A DNA stretch of 64,000 nt from Acidobacteriota bacterium (GTDB lineage Bacteria; Acidobacteriota; Holophagae; Acanthopleuribacterales; Acanthopleuribacteraceae). The DNA is taken from contig JACJWC010000004.1 in the NCBI GenBank assembly GCA_020637335.1, positions 1 through 64,000 of the forward strand. The letters are read 5' to 3'. Shown one piece after another: positions 51,486-60,226 of the stretch (the first letter of the stretch is position 1; the number at the start of each line of letters is the position of its first letter). The notes below the pieces were generated by a model. It was not told the DNA's origin. It saw nothing but the letters and a program-made list of their open reading frames with translations, and searched no databases. The translations under genes and the position numbers were made by a program.

Positions 51486-51761
51486 TTAGCGGGACGGATC
51501 CTCTTCACTCGCGCCTTTTTTCCGCTCCAATTGTGCCGCCTGAATGGCCTTTTTTATTTGCTCAAGGCGGTCCGGCGTCATAACACTTGCCGCCTGGTTC
51601 TCGGCTTCGATGGCCAAAAAAACCTCTTTGCGATGAATGGCAATGTGGCGCGGCGCATCAATCCCCAATTTAACCCCATCGCGACCGATCGCAACCACTT
51701 TGATTTCGATATCGGGGCCGATCATAATCGACTCGTTTTTCTTGCGGGTAAAAACCAACAT
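51486..51761 (-). CDS. csrA: Carbon storage/translational regulator CsrA
   Basis: 91 residues. CsrA dimers bind GGA motifs in mRNA leaders and block translation. The beta-strand core MLVFTRKKNESIMIG, VKLGIDAPRHIAIHRKEV, and the C-terminal helix are clear. A longer than usual C-terminal tail (~30 residues, basic then acidic) is typical of the flagellar CsrA group outside gammaproteobacteria. It starts 3 bases after fliW, forming the standard FliW-CsrA partner-switching pair. Confidence 0.96.
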   Translation of the reverse strand: MLVFTRKKNESIMIGPDIEIKVVAIGRDGVKLGIDAPRHIAIHRKEVFLAIEAENQAASVMTPDRLEQIKKAIQAAQLERKKGASEEDPSR

Positions 51762-51764
51762 GGA

Positions 51765-52193
51765 TCAGGTCTCCTGAAGGACTCGGACACGCAACCAATC
51801 GGGCGAACCGTTCACGATCGCCTGAGCGCCAATGCGCTTGAGCGGATTCAATAGAAGCGGCGCAAGCAAATTGGCGGTCATGTCCTTGGGATTTTTGGGG
51901 ATAACAACAATACACAGCGCAATGGGCATCTCACCCGTTTGCATCTGAAGAATTTCGCGGTGTTCGGGTCCGACCACCACCTGATAGTCGGGAACCAATA
52001 CATGCGGATCCAGCAGGGTCAAGGAAAGATACGGCGGCTCACAGGCTTGTAACCACTTATACGGCCCTGAATCCTCAACATCCACTAGGGCGTAGCGGGT
52101 GATCTTATTCAGTCCGGGAATACCCCGCGGAAACGTGTAAATCGTGTCGTCCTGAATCTCGATAGCGCCAAAGGTAAGGGATTGAATTTGCAT
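51765..52193 (-). CDS. fliW: Flagellar assembly factor FliW
   Basis: 142 residues. FliW binds CsrA and frees flagellin mRNA; flagellin in turn binds FliW. Seen: TFPRGIPGL near residues 20-28, YKWLQACEPPYLSLTLLDP, and CIVVIPKNPKDMTANLLAPLLLN, split as normal for the family. It is coupled with csrA. The presence of the pair implies the genome encodes flagella or a flagellum-derived control circuit, although no structural flagellar gene is in the window except the tiny rod-like protein. Confidence 0.95.
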   Translation of the reverse strand: MQIQSLTFGAIEIQDDTIYTFPRGIPGLNKITRYALVDVEDSGPYKWLQACEPPYLSLTLLDPHVLVPDYQVVVGPEHREILQMQTGEMPIALCIVVIPKNPKDMTANLLAPLLLNPLKRIGAQAIVNGSPDWLRVRVLQET

Positions 52194-52244
52194 GGATCTT
52201 CCTCAGTAACATTTAGTGAGCTTATCGCCAAACCACCTGGGAAC

Positions 52245-53861
52245 TTAACTGAGGAAGAGTCCTGCAACGGATGCCGTCGTCCAAGAAGCCAAAGCTCCAC
52301 CCAACATGGCGCGTAAGCCAATCCGAGCCAAATCGGCGCGACGCTCTGGAGCCAACGCACTTAATCCACCTACCTGGATGCCAATCGAGGAAAAATTGGC
52401 AAATCCACACAGAGCGTAGGAAGAGATGATGATGGCACGGTCCGAAACGGCATGGGTTTGGGCTGCATTACCCAAACTGCCAAAGGCCACGAACTCATTT
52501 AAGGACAATTTGATACCTAAGAGATTGCCCACAAATGGAGATTCGGCCCAGCTCACGCCCATAACCCAGGCCAGTGGTCGCAAAAGGAACCCAAAAAGCG
52601 TTTGCAAACTGCCCGGAAAATAGCCCGCATATTCACCTTTAGCCGGCGAATAGCCGGTTGATGCGTAGGCATAATGTTCTCCGCCCAAGATCGATCCATC
52701 AATCCAGCCGTCCAAGGTGTTCAGAATGAGGTCCAGCACGGCGATCAAGGCGATAAAGCCAATCAACATGGCACCGACATTGGCGGCCAATTTCAAGCCA
52801 TCGCTGATGCCTTTGGACGCCGCATCCAGAACATTCTCACCCACATCAATGCTGGGCAACTCCACATCACCCGCGGTGACGCTGTGCTCTTTCTCGGGAA
52901 AAATGATTTTGGAAATGACCAGCGCAGCAGGGGCCGACATCACACTGGCCGCGATCAGGTGACCCGCCGGAATGCCCATAGCAATGTACCCAGCTAAAAC
53001 GCCGCCGGCAATCGTTGCAAATCCGCCGACCATGATGGTTAACAATTCCGAATTGGTCATCGTGCTCAGGAACGGTTTAACCAAAAGCGGCGCCTCGGTT
53101 TGACCGACAAAGATATTGGCGGAACACGATAAGGTCTCCGCACCGCTAGTGCCAATCGTCCAGCGCATGAACTTGGAAATGGCTTCAATCACGACCTGCA
53201 TAATACCCAGGTAATACAAAACACCCATGAACCCGCCAAAGAAGATGATGGTTGGCAACACCTTAAAGGCAAACAGGAAGCCAAACCCGGGCCAGGTATT
53301 TGAATTGGGGAAGTAGAATTGGCCATCGGCCAGGTTCCCGAACAGGAATTGGGCACCGTAATCCGAAAGGGTCAAAAAGTAGGCCACCTGATTGGAAAAC
53401 GCTCCAAAAATGGCTTGGCCAGAAGTTTGCGTTCCGATTAAATTGCCAACCGTAAGGGCAAAAATTGCCACGGCACACATGCGTTTAGCTTTGCCAAGAA
53501 TAGGCCACTTGGCATTAATGGCTACGCCGACAATGAGGGCAACCACAAGGTACCAAACAGCAGCGGTTGGGGCAAAACGGGTGCCATAACCGACAACAAC
53601 GGAAGCTACTAGAACACCAGCCACGGGCCCATATTCGCCACGTTCAACCGAATCTTTAAACAAGTAGACAATCAGGAGTCCGGCAAAAATAACCATGCCA
53701 AAAAAGCTCCAAAAATCGGAGCGAATGATAATGGTGGCAAATAATAGTTGCAGACCCATGCCCCATAAAATGGGGCGAAACTGGATGTCCTTGCGGTGGA
53801 TACTGATGGCCCAGGCAATACCAAGCATCGTAAAAATCCCGAGCACACTTACTAAGTTCAT
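52245..53861 (-). CDS. nupC: Concentrative nucleoside transporter (CNT/NupC family)
   Basis: 538 residues with many transmembrane helices. CNT proteins import nucleosides with Na+ or H+. Gating motifs are visible: GGFMGVLYYLGIMQ, GTSGAETLSCSANIFVGQTEAPLLVKPF (split here), and near the end NEFVAFGSLG and SSYALCGFANFSSIGIQVGGLSALAPERR. It is longer than E. coli NupC (400) because of a loop in the C-terminal half, with an insertion before LNEFVAF. AAGGAA precedes the ATG. A promoter lies upstream, back to back with that of the purine nucleoside phosphorylase gene. Confidence 0.93.
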   Translation of the reverse strand: MNLVSVLGIFTMLGIAWAISIHRKDIQFRPILWGMGLQLLFATIIIRSDFWSFFGMVIFAGLLIVYLFKDSVERGEYGPVAGVLVASVVVGYGTRFAPTAAVWYLVVALIVGVAINAKWPILGKAKRMCAVAIFALTVGNLIGTQTSGQAIFGAFSNQVAYFLTLSDYGAQFLFGNLADGQFYFPNSNTWPGFGFLFAFKVLPTIIFFGGFMGVLYYLGIMQVVIEAISKFMRWTIGTSGAETLSCSANIFVGQTEAPLLVKPFLSTMTNSELLTIMVGGFATIAGGVLAGYIAMGIPAGHLIAASVMSAPAALVISKIIFPEKEHSVTAGDVELPSIDVGENVLDAASKGISDGLKLAANVGAMLIGFIALIAVLDLILNTLDGWIDGSILGGEHYAYASTGYSPAKGEYAGYFPGSLQTLFGFLLRPLAWVMGVSWAESPFVGNLLGIKLSLNEFVAFGSLGNAAQTHAVSDRAIIISSYALCGFANFSSIGIQVGGLSALAPERRADLARIGLRAMLGGALASWTTASVAGLFLS

Positions 53862-53912
53862 AAGAGTTCCTTCACGGTATCAAAATTGCGGATCAGCGGT
53901 GCAAGATAGCCG

Positions 53913-53941
53913 ATCTTAGCAAAGGCAGTGGGGTGTGTCAT
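53913..53941 (-). promoter_or_regulatory. Promoter of nupC
   Basis: The minus strand reads ATGACA (53941-53936), 17 bases, TAAGAT (53918-53913); each hexamer matches five of six consensus bases. The leader is about 45 bases. Confidence 0.6.
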
Positions 53942-53954
53942 CTCGGAAAAGCCA

Positions 53955-53982
53955 TTGAGCTTTGCGGCGAAGCGGGTAGAAT
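53955..53982 (+). promoter_or_regulatory. Promoter of the purine nucleoside phosphorylase-cdd operon
   Basis: TTGAGC (53955-53960), 16 bases, TAGAAT (53977-53982). The start point would lie about 30 bases before the GTG at 54018. It is divergent from, and close to, the nupC promoter. Confidence 0.5.
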
Positions 53983-54017
53983 AAGGGTCCCATTTTCGAT
54001 TGATACGAGGATTCGCC

Positions 54018-54854
54018 GTGTTGCAAATGAAACGAATCGAAGAAGCCAAGGCGTTTATTCAGGCGCGTACCGACCATTTTGATCCCGCCTGCGCCGTCAT
54101 TCTGGGCAGCGGACTGGGTAACTTTGCCAATTCCATTCAAGTGGATTACGTCCTGCCCTACAGTGAAATTCCCCATTTTAAACCGTGCAATGTTGCCGGT
54201 CACGCCGGGAACTTGGTCTTTGGCCGGGTGGGCTCCGTTCGTGTCGTCTGCCAGCAGGGACGTTTCCACTTCTATGAGGGGCACGCGCGCGAGGACTTAA
54301 TTTTCCCCGTCCGCGTCATGGCAGCATTGGGTGCAAAAGCGCTAGTCGTGACCAATGCCGCCGGCGGAATCAATTCCAGTTTCAAAGTGGGCGACATGAT
54401 GGTCATTCGCGATCACATCAACCATATGGGGACCAATCCCCTCATCGGTGAAAACGAGGACGCATTGGGACCGCGCTTCCAGGACATGACATACGCCTAC
54501 CCCGAGAATCTGCGGACGCTTTTATATGCCGAAGCCAAAAAGCTGGAAATAACCCTGAAAGAAGGCGTTTATTTGGCAGTAACTGGGCCATGTTATGAGA
54601 CGCCAGCAGAGATCCGCATGTACCGCTTATGGGGTGCAGACGCGGTCGGCATGTCCACCGTGCCCGAGGTGATTGCCGCCAACCATTGCGGTCTAAAAGT
54701 GCTCGGCATTTCGTGTATCACCAACGCGGCCGCGGGTATGGAGGATAAACCGCTGGACCACAAGGAAGTCCAGGAAGTTACCGCCCGTTTGGCACAACAA
54801 TTTGAAAAACTCGTACACCACTGGATTCAAGCATGGGCCAAAACCTCGAATTAG
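54018..54854 (+). CDS. Purine nucleoside phosphorylase (trimeric PNP-I type)
   Basis: 278 residues. It splits inosine or guanosine with phosphate to base and ribose-1-phosphate. Seen: LGSGLGNFAN (near 30-39), the phosphate site GRFHFYEGH, VTNAAGGINSSFKVGDMM, GPCYETPAEI and MSTVPEVIAANH with its base-binding Asn in ITNAAAG. The start is GTG at 54018 with GAGG seven bases upstream; the TTG at 54000 lacks one. It overlaps cdd by 22 bases and faces nupC, forming a nucleoside salvage module. Confidence 0.94.
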   Translation: MLQMKRIEEAKAFIQARTDHFDPACAVILGSGLGNFANSIQVDYVLPYSEIPHFKPCNVAGHAGNLVFGRVGSVRVVCQQGRFHFYEGHAREDLIFPVRVMAALGAKALVVTNAAGGINSSFKVGDMMVIRDHINHMGTNPLIGENEDALGPRFQDMTYAYPENLRTLLYAEAKKLEITLKEGVYLAVTGPCYETPAEIRMYRLWGADAVGMSTVPEVIAANHCGLKVLGISCITNAAAGMEDKPLDHKEVQEVTARLAQQFEKLVHHWIQAWAKTSN

Positions 54855-55249
54855 CCCTGGCCGAAATGGCCTGGCAAGCGCTCGCACGCGCTTATGCGCC
54901 CTATTCCAAGTTCCAGGTTGGGGCCGCTTTGCTCTTGAAAGATGGCACGACCTGGACGGGCTGTAATGTGGAAAATGCCTCGTATGGCGGGACTATTTGT
55001 GCCGAACGGACGGCCATTGTCAAAGCGGTTAGCGAGGGCAAACTGCAACCCGGTGGATTGGATAAAGTGGTGGTTGCCTGTAATTTTGAGGACGACGTTT
55101 GGCCTTGTGGCATTTGCCGCCAAGTCATTGAGGAATTTTGTCATGCCGATACCGAAATTCTCATCTCGCGCAAACAAGGGATGATCAACGACCGCATGAA
55201 ACAGTCCGACCTCCTGCCCCACGCTTTTGGACCCAGCCACTTAAATTAA
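54833..55249 (+). CDS. cdd: Cytidine deaminase
   Basis: 138 residues, the small tetrameric type. It deaminates cytidine and deoxycytidine to uridine forms. Zinc-site motifs are complete: CAERT (Cys56, proton-shuttle Glu58) and PCGICRQ (Cys92, Cys95). The substrate loop CNVENASYGG is present (44-53). The start overlaps the end of the purine nucleoside phosphorylase gene by 22 bases, so the two are translated together. The C-terminus runs directly into the end of the converging PNPOx-like gene. Confidence 0.96.
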   Translation: MGQNLELALAEMAWQALARAYAPYSKFQVGAALLLKDGTTWTGCNVENASYGGTICAERTAIVKAVSEGKLQPGGLDKVVVACNFEDDVWPCGICRQVIEEFCHADTEILISRKQGMINDRMKQSDLLPHAFGPSHLN

Positions 55250-55798
55250 TTATTCGGTCGGAAAAATACCTGTGGGGTTGCCATCCAAACTGGCCGTGTT
55301 TTTCTGTTGCCAATATGCGGATAAACCCTGAGCGCCTTTTTTATCCGCCCATTCCAAAAGTTGGTCGCGATCGCCGACATGCTGATAGAGCGGTACGCCC
55401 ATGCCACATGAACTTTGAATACCTTCAATTTCCACCAAAAAGATTTGCCGCGCACCCGGCAATGGCGGAAACAAGCCAATAAAAGTATTCCATTCAGGAT
55501 CGTGTCGGTGGATGGCTCGGGCCGTGCCGTAAAGGCGCAAAATGAGTGGTTTTCCTTCAAAAGCGCAGAACATCAGGGTGATCCGGCCATTCTCCAAAAC
55601 ATGCGCAGCCGTTTCATTGCCCGATCCGGTCAAATTGAGCCAAGCAACCCGTTGGGGATCCAGAACGCGCAATGTATCCATGCCCTTGGGGCTGAGGTTG
55701 ATATGACCGGATTCAGGTGCTGTGGCCACAAAAAAAATCTGTTGATGCTGAATAAATGCCACATTAGCGGCCGACAAATGCGAACTGAGCTGGCCCAT
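55250..55798 (-). CDS. Pyridoxamine 5'-phosphate oxidase-fold flavin/haem protein
   Basis: 182 residues. The split-barrel fold reads IFFVATAPESGHINLSPKGMD (about 23-43), the start of the PNPOx_like domain, then YLNLTG-type strands and ARITLMF-like strand IT LMFCAF. The substrate may be FMN-, F420- or haem-dependent; pyridoxine synthesis is not implied. AGGAGG precedes ATG at 55798; a longer open frame to 56038 is read through the ODP gene and is rejected. It is convergent with cdd. Confidence 0.88.
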   Translation of the reverse strand: MGQLSSHLSAANVAFIQHQQIFFVATAPESGHINLSPKGMDTLRVLDPQRVAWLNLTGSGNETAAHVLENGRITLMFCAFEGKPLILRLYGTARAIHRHDPEWNTFIGLFPPLPGARQIFLVEIEGIQSSCGMGVPLYQHVGDRDQLLEWADKKGAQGLSAYWQQKNTASLDGNPTGIFPTE

Positions 55799-55910
55799 TG
55801 ATCCTCCTTGGCCGGCATCATAACACCTATCGTGACGCGGTTTTCCAGGGAATCCGAATGAAAAAAGGATTGGGGACTCCCCTTGCACGGGCGCTGATGC
55901 GACTTGAGCC

Positions 55911-56666
55911 TCAGGTCTTTTGGGGCACCTGAAATAGATCGCCCAAAACGTCGATGCCGCAGGCGAGTTCCTCGCACCATTCCAGGAAACGGGCCACAAT
56001 CGGTTTGCCCTGAAAGGCTGCGCCGTGCTGGGGCGCAATGGTTTCGATGTCTAATTGGCGCACCATTTTCACCCATGCACGCAGTGCCGCATTACAGGTC
56101 ATATAGCGAATATGAAAACCCTGCATGTAGGGCAGATGCTGCTCAAAGTCAGTAACGAAATCGTAATCTAAACCAACCGAAGCGCCCAAGTCGCCACTGT
56201 ACAGAATTTTGGAAAGCGGGTCGTAGATGTGAAAGTTGCCAACGGAGTGCAGGAAATGGGCAGGCAGCACAAGCAAATCACAGCCAGCTAAATTCAAAAT
56301 CATGCCTTCATCGGGGATCGGTCGCAATCGATGCTCAACCAGGCGGTCCACACCAAAATGGGGAATAAAGCGAACCCACAACTTGGAACAATAAGCATCC
56401 GCTTCCGTTGTCATCAGCCAGCCGTTTAGAGCCGCCACAATGTCGGGATCCTGGTGCGACAAAAAAATGTACTGAAGATCCTTCATTTTCAACAGGCCTG
56501 CGACTTGCGTAATGGTTTGTTTATAAGCCTTATGCCCGCCCGGATCCAAAATCATGGCTTTACCTTGATGGATAATCAAGTGCTGGTTGGCCTGAACCGC
56601 TAGGCCGTGGCCAAAATCCTCTAGCCAGATATTTTGATGGCCACCCTGGTTGTACAAAATCTCCAT
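55911..56666 (-). CDS. ODP (oxygen-binding di-iron) metallo-beta-lactamase-fold protein
   Basis: 251 residues. The beta-lactamase fold carries an altered metal motif, LSHQDPDI (about 84-91), in place of the HxExDH of FprA-type flavodiiron proteins. PAHFLHS, YSGDLG and APQHGAAFQG give the remaining ligands. ODP proteins bind O2 at a di-iron centre without a flavodoxin domain and act as sensors or reductases. It begins 7 bases after the Roadblock/LC7 gene stop and is probably its partner. After the gene there is a short GGGG-ACT-CCCC hairpin followed by six U, a weak terminator. Confidence 0.88.
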   Translation of the reverse strand: MEILYNQGGHQNIWLEDFGHGLAVQANQHLIIHQGKAMILDPGGHKAYKQTITQVAGLLKMKDLQYIFLSHQDPDIVAALNGWLMTTEADAYCSKLWVRFIPHFGVDRLVEHRLRPIPDEGMILNLAGCDLLVLPAHFLHSVGNFHIYDPLSKILYSGDLGASVGLDYDFVTDFEQHLPYMQGFHIRYMTCNAALRAWVKMVRQLDIETIAPQHGAAFQGKPIVARFLEWCEELACGIDVLGDLFQVPQKT

Positions 56667-56673
56667 GATGACC

Positions 56674-57039
56674 TCACAACAATTTGCGAATTTGTTCGAT
56701 ACAACGACGCATATCGAGGAAAATTAGGCCCAATTTAGCCTCGTGATTGGTGAGCACCACCAAGACGGTGCCTTCTGATGCCTGGGTGACAATCACATAG
56801 CCTGAAGAGCCTTTGACGTAAACCTGTTCCAGATTGCCGCGCTCTAATTCTTGTGCAGTACGGGTTCCCAAGCTGATCAAAGTAGAGGTCATGCCGGCAA
56901 TTCGACCTTCGTCGATTTGAGGTGCTAAGGCCGAAGCGATCATCAAACCATCATCAGAAACCACCGCACAGCCTTCCACATCCGGCGTACCCGACTGCAA
57001 GTAGTGCAAGACGTCGTTGATCTGCTCGATCGGACTCAT
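56674..57039 (-). CDS. Roadblock/LC7 domain protein
   Basis: 121 residues, one Roadblock/LC7 (MglB-like) domain: GCAVVSDDGLMIAS (about 23-36), AGMTSTLISLG, SSGYVIVTQ and TVLVVLTNHEAKLGLIF. In myxobacteria and others MglB regulates a small Ras-like GTPase; no MglA gene lies beside it here. CAGGAGG precedes ATG at 57039; the open frame to 57081 has no better start. It is co-transcribed with the ODP protein gene, an unusual pairing. Confidence 0.9.
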   Translation of the reverse strand: MSPIEQINDVLHYLQSGTPDVEGCAVVSDDGLMIASALAPQIDEGRIAGMTSTLISLGTRTAQELERGNLEQVYVKGSSGYVIVTQASEGTVLVVLTNHEAKLGLIFLDMRRCIEQIRKLL

Positions 57040-57144
57040 AGGCCCTCCTGGAATACTTAGAAGCCTAATCGACAATTGCAACCAAAAGTTTAGCTATTTT
57101 TCGACATCACTGGATTTGATGAACTTTATCCGACATAAATTTTT

Positions 57145-57789
57145 TTACCCGTTTTTTTGGCGGTCCAATGCATAAGCCCACACAACAAAAAGCCATTGCA
57201 GGTGTCCGGCCCATGCAATCGCCTGAACATTTGGCGGGGGCGGTCCCCAAAGATTGCCGAGGTAAATGAGGCCGAGAAAACCAAAAAGCGCGTAATAACC
57301 CCACCCGACAGGTTTACTTAAGCGATTCATCGTCCTTTTAAAGAAAAAAATGGCAGCGCTAAACAAGGCAAATTCAACCACAACGGTGGGCCAAAAGTGT
57401 TGCCAAAGACTCAGTCCTACCTTGGGACCCGTAGGCCAAAGGGGTAAATCTGGGATGTGGGCGACCCAATCCAAAATCCAGTGGCTGCATACCAAGACGC
57501 CCATCACCAACCCCGTTTGCATGGAGCGTGAGCGCCAACCAAAAAGAAAGGCAAACAATACCGCCCAAGCCAAGACCATCAAAAGACTGTGGGTCCAGGG
57601 ATAGGATTCAAAGTTTAACGGCGTGACCACACTGGCGCCCGGCTGAATTTCAACCTTTTCCCAACCGAGTAACAGAAAAGTGGGCCACACCAAATCGATC
57701 CATTGCGCAGCCAAAAACAAGCTGCCCACTGAAGTTTTGGGGGCCCATTTCTTGGCGGCCAAGCCCGCTGCAAAATGCCCAATAAACAT
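57145..57789 (-). CDS. YdjM/DUF457-like membrane-bound hydrolase
   Basis: 214 residues, an integral membrane protein with about five helices. The N-terminus MFIGHFAAGLAAKK and the internal YPWTHSLL and HWILDWVAHIPDLP motifs match the LexA-regulated YdjM family, whose members have His/Asp clusters typical of metal-dependent membrane hydrolases. GAGGTGATCC precedes the ATG. It stands alone between the Roadblock gene and the glycan locus. Confidence 0.85.
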   Translation of the reverse strand: MFIGHFAAGLAAKKWAPKTSVGSLFLAAQWIDLVWPTFLLLGWEKVEIQPGASVVTPLNFESYPWTHSLLMVLAWAVLFAFLFGWRSRSMQTGLVMGVLVCSHWILDWVAHIPDLPLWPTGPKVGLSLWQHFWPTVVVEFALFSAAIFFFKRTMNRLSKPVGWGYYALFGFLGLIYLGNLWGPPPPNVQAIAWAGHLQWLFVVWAYALDRQKNG

Positions 57790-57882
57790 GGATCACCTCT
57801 TTTCCGGTTGCATCTTAAGGTAGAGCGCATCCAGCTTGTGTAAAAAAAATGCTAAGCGTTTGGCGGCTTTAAGGTAACAGGC

Positions 57883-57911
57883 TTGAAAAACCACTTCAAG
57901 ACTCCTAATAT
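57883..57911 (+). promoter_or_regulatory. Candidate promoter of the glycan locus
   Basis: TTGAAA (57883-57888), 17 bases, TAATAT (57906-57911). It lies about 100 bases before the first glycosyltransferase ATG. The rest of the 57790-58008 spacer shows nothing else. Confidence 0.4.
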
Positions 57912-58008
57912 CGGGCCATCCGTTTTCGAGGACGAAGGTATTGGACCCTCAATTGTTATTTGTGGTTAGGCAAAAACGCGAACGCACGCCATTATGGTTG
58001 CATAAACC

Positions 58009-60198
58009 ATGAATTTTCGACATAGAGCCACCCAAAAAGTATTGTCCCTTTTCCCCTTCCGCTGGGCCTTGTCAGGAATGAGAAAAACGGTCGAATGGCG
58101 TCATCAATTTATTGCCAAGAAAGCATATAAACGCTGGCAACAGGTCCGCACTACGCACCCAAAGCCTTGCCACACCCATGGAACCGTGCAGGTTATCATT
58201 CCGGTATACAAAGGATTCGAAGAGACCAAAAGATGTTTGCAGCAAGTCCTTTCGGCACAAAACAAAACCTCTTTTCAGCTGAAAATCATTAATGATGCCA
58301 GTCCCGACACTCGAATTACCAACTACTTGCGTGAACTAGAGGCAAATGGCGCTCTGAGTCTGGTGGAAAATAAAAAGAATCTTGGCTTTGTTGCATCGGT
58401 AAATTTGGGGTTAAGGTTGGCGCAAGAAGGAGATATCGTTTTACTCAATAGCGACACTGTCGTATTCGATCACTGGTTGGACCAATTAATTGCATGCGCT
58501 GACCAAGATGCTTGGATTGGGACTGTAACGCCTTTCTCAAACAATGCAACCATCTGTAGCTTCCCGGTATTTTGTGCAGATAATCCTATTTCCATAAAAC
58601 AGGCTCAGCAATTTCACGAATTAGCTCAGTCCATGAGCTTGAATTCCCCCATCGAATTGCCCACAGCAGTCGGTTTTTGTATGCTCATCCGCCGTCAATG
58701 CCTCCTGGCCGTTGGTGTGTTAGACGAGGCAGCGTTTGGCCCTGGCTATGGCGAAGAGAACGATTTTTGTATGCGAGCAGCCAATCTCGGATGGAAAAAT
58801 GTTCTGTGCGGCAATTGTTTTGTTTACCATCAGGGCTCTGTCAGCTTTGGAGAAAGCCAGAAGCATTTGGCCAAAAAGGCTCTAGAAACCCTAAACCGAA
58901 TACATCCAGAATACCTGCCGCTGGTGAATGATTTTTTGTTGCGCGACCCAATCAAACCCTTGCGCAAACAGTTAACCGATGCCTTTTTTCAAACCCAAAA
59001 GAAGCCCATTGTGTTGATGGCCACTCAGCGGGAAGGCGGGGGCGTTCAGCAACACATTCAAGAGTTGGTAGACTATTTTAAAGAAAAAGCTGTTTTCCTA
59101 TTACTACAACCCATTGCCGAAGAATCCGTGGAACTGTATTGGCAGCCCTATGGCCTATCTTTGGGTGTGTATCGCACGGATGATTCCCAGGCTCTGGAAG
59201 AACTCCTGCGCCAACTGCCCATTATCAAGGTGCACATCCAACATACACGCGGTTGGGCGCTTCATTGGTTAAATTGGATAAAAGATCTTGGCTACCCCAT
59301 AGAGTACACGCTGCATGACTATTTTGCGTTGACTGGCAATCCCAAACTCACCGACCGCAACCATCGCTTTTTGGCGGACCCTCAAACCTGGTCCGCAACC
59401 CTGCCAAACGAACTTCCCCCACACATTTCATTAACACGATTCAAACAGACCCAAATGGAACTGTTAAACAAGAGCCAGCGCGTGAATTGTCCGAGCCGGT
59501 CCCTGCTGAACACTTATAAACAGATACTACCCAACTGCGCCTATATTCTGACACCTCACCTGGATTATGAATTAGCAGCGCCATACCCTGACCCCCAGCC
59601 TCGACAACCCATTCAGACCGAACAGCCATTGCGCATAGCTGTTCTAGGGGCACTGGGCCCTGAAAAAGGTGCAGACCTGCTCGAACAGACCGCCAGGATG
59701 GCATCGCAAGAACAATTTAAATTTCACCTTATTGGTTATGCCTATCGACGTTTGAATCGAATCATTAGCCAAACGGGCCCGTATGCACAGGCAGAGCTCA
59801 AATCCCTGATTCAAGCCTATGAGCCTCATGTGATTTGGTTTCCATGCCAATGGCCAGAGAGTTACAGTTATACCTTGAGCACTGCTCTAGAACTGGGGCT
59901 GCCCATTGTCGCCCCAATGATTGGCGCCTTTCCCGAGCGTTTAGAGGGTAGGTCTCAAACCTGGCTACTGGACTGGGACCTTAATCCAAATTTAGTAATT
60001 TCCTCCCTCAAAACAATTCGAAAGGAATTGAACCAAAAACAATGGCCTGAATGGATTCAAAGTCGACCAACCAACTACTACTCAAATCATTACCTAAATC
60101 TAATAGGTAGCCCTGCGGCCAAAGAAGAAAAAATGCAACCGCGGATCAATTTAAATGAAGAACATGTATTTGATTTCGAAAAAAGACCTTCAGAGTAG
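58009..60198 (+). CDS. Two-domain glycosyltransferase (GT2 + GT4)
   Basis: 729 residues. Residues about 60-290 are a GT2-type (A-fold) domain (VIIPVYKGFEETKRCL, LLNSDTVVFDHWLD, FGPGYGEENDFCMRA, with the Asp residues for nucleotide sugar and metal). Residues about 330-690 are a GT4-like (B-fold) domain (AVLGALGPEKGADLLE, WPESYSYTLSTALELGLPIVAP). This is a bifunctional transferase of the type that extends surface polysaccharides with two sugars. No clear Shine-Dalgarno precedes the ATG. It is convergent with the licD-type gene. Confidence 0.9.
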   Translation: MNFRHRATQKVLSLFPFRWALSGMRKTVEWRHQFIAKKAYKRWQQVRTTHPKPCHTHGTVQVIIPVYKGFEETKRCLQQVLSAQNKTSFQLKIINDASPDTRITNYLRELEANGALSLVENKKNLGFVASVNLGLRLAQEGDIVLLNSDTVVFDHWLDQLIACADQDAWIGTVTPFSNNATICSFPVFCADNPISIKQAQQFHELAQSMSLNSPIELPTAVGFCMLIRRQCLLAVGVLDEAAFGPGYGEENDFCMRAANLGWKNVLCGNCFVYHQGSVSFGESQKHLAKKALETLNRIHPEYLPLVNDFLLRDPIKPLRKQLTDAFFQTQKKPIVLMATQREGGGVQQHIQELVDYFKEKAVFLLLQPIAEESVELYWQPYGLSLGVYRTDDSQALEELLRQLPIIKVHIQHTRGWALHWLNWIKDLGYPIEYTLHDYFALTGNPKLTDRNHRFLADPQTWSATLPNELPPHISLTRFKQTQMELLNKSQRVNCPSRSLLNTYKQILPNCAYILTPHLDYELAAPYPDPQPRQPIQTEQPLRIAVLGALGPEKGADLLEQTARMASQEQFKFHLIGYAYRRLNRIISQTGPYAQAELKSLIQAYEPHVIWFPCQWPESYSYTLSTALELGLPIVAPMIGAFPERLEGRSQTWLLDWDLNPNLVISSLKTIRKELNQKQWPEWIQSRPTNYYSNHYLNLIGSPAAKEEKMQPRINLNEEHVFDFEKRPSE

Positions 60199-60226
60199 CC
60201 GAAATTTTTCCGTCCAAAAATCAAAC

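Noticed and set aside
55799..56038. 80-codon N-terminal extension of the PNPOx-like gene
   Set aside because: It would be read through the end of the ODP protein gene, has no matching fold, and a strong AGGAGG-ATG exists at 55798.
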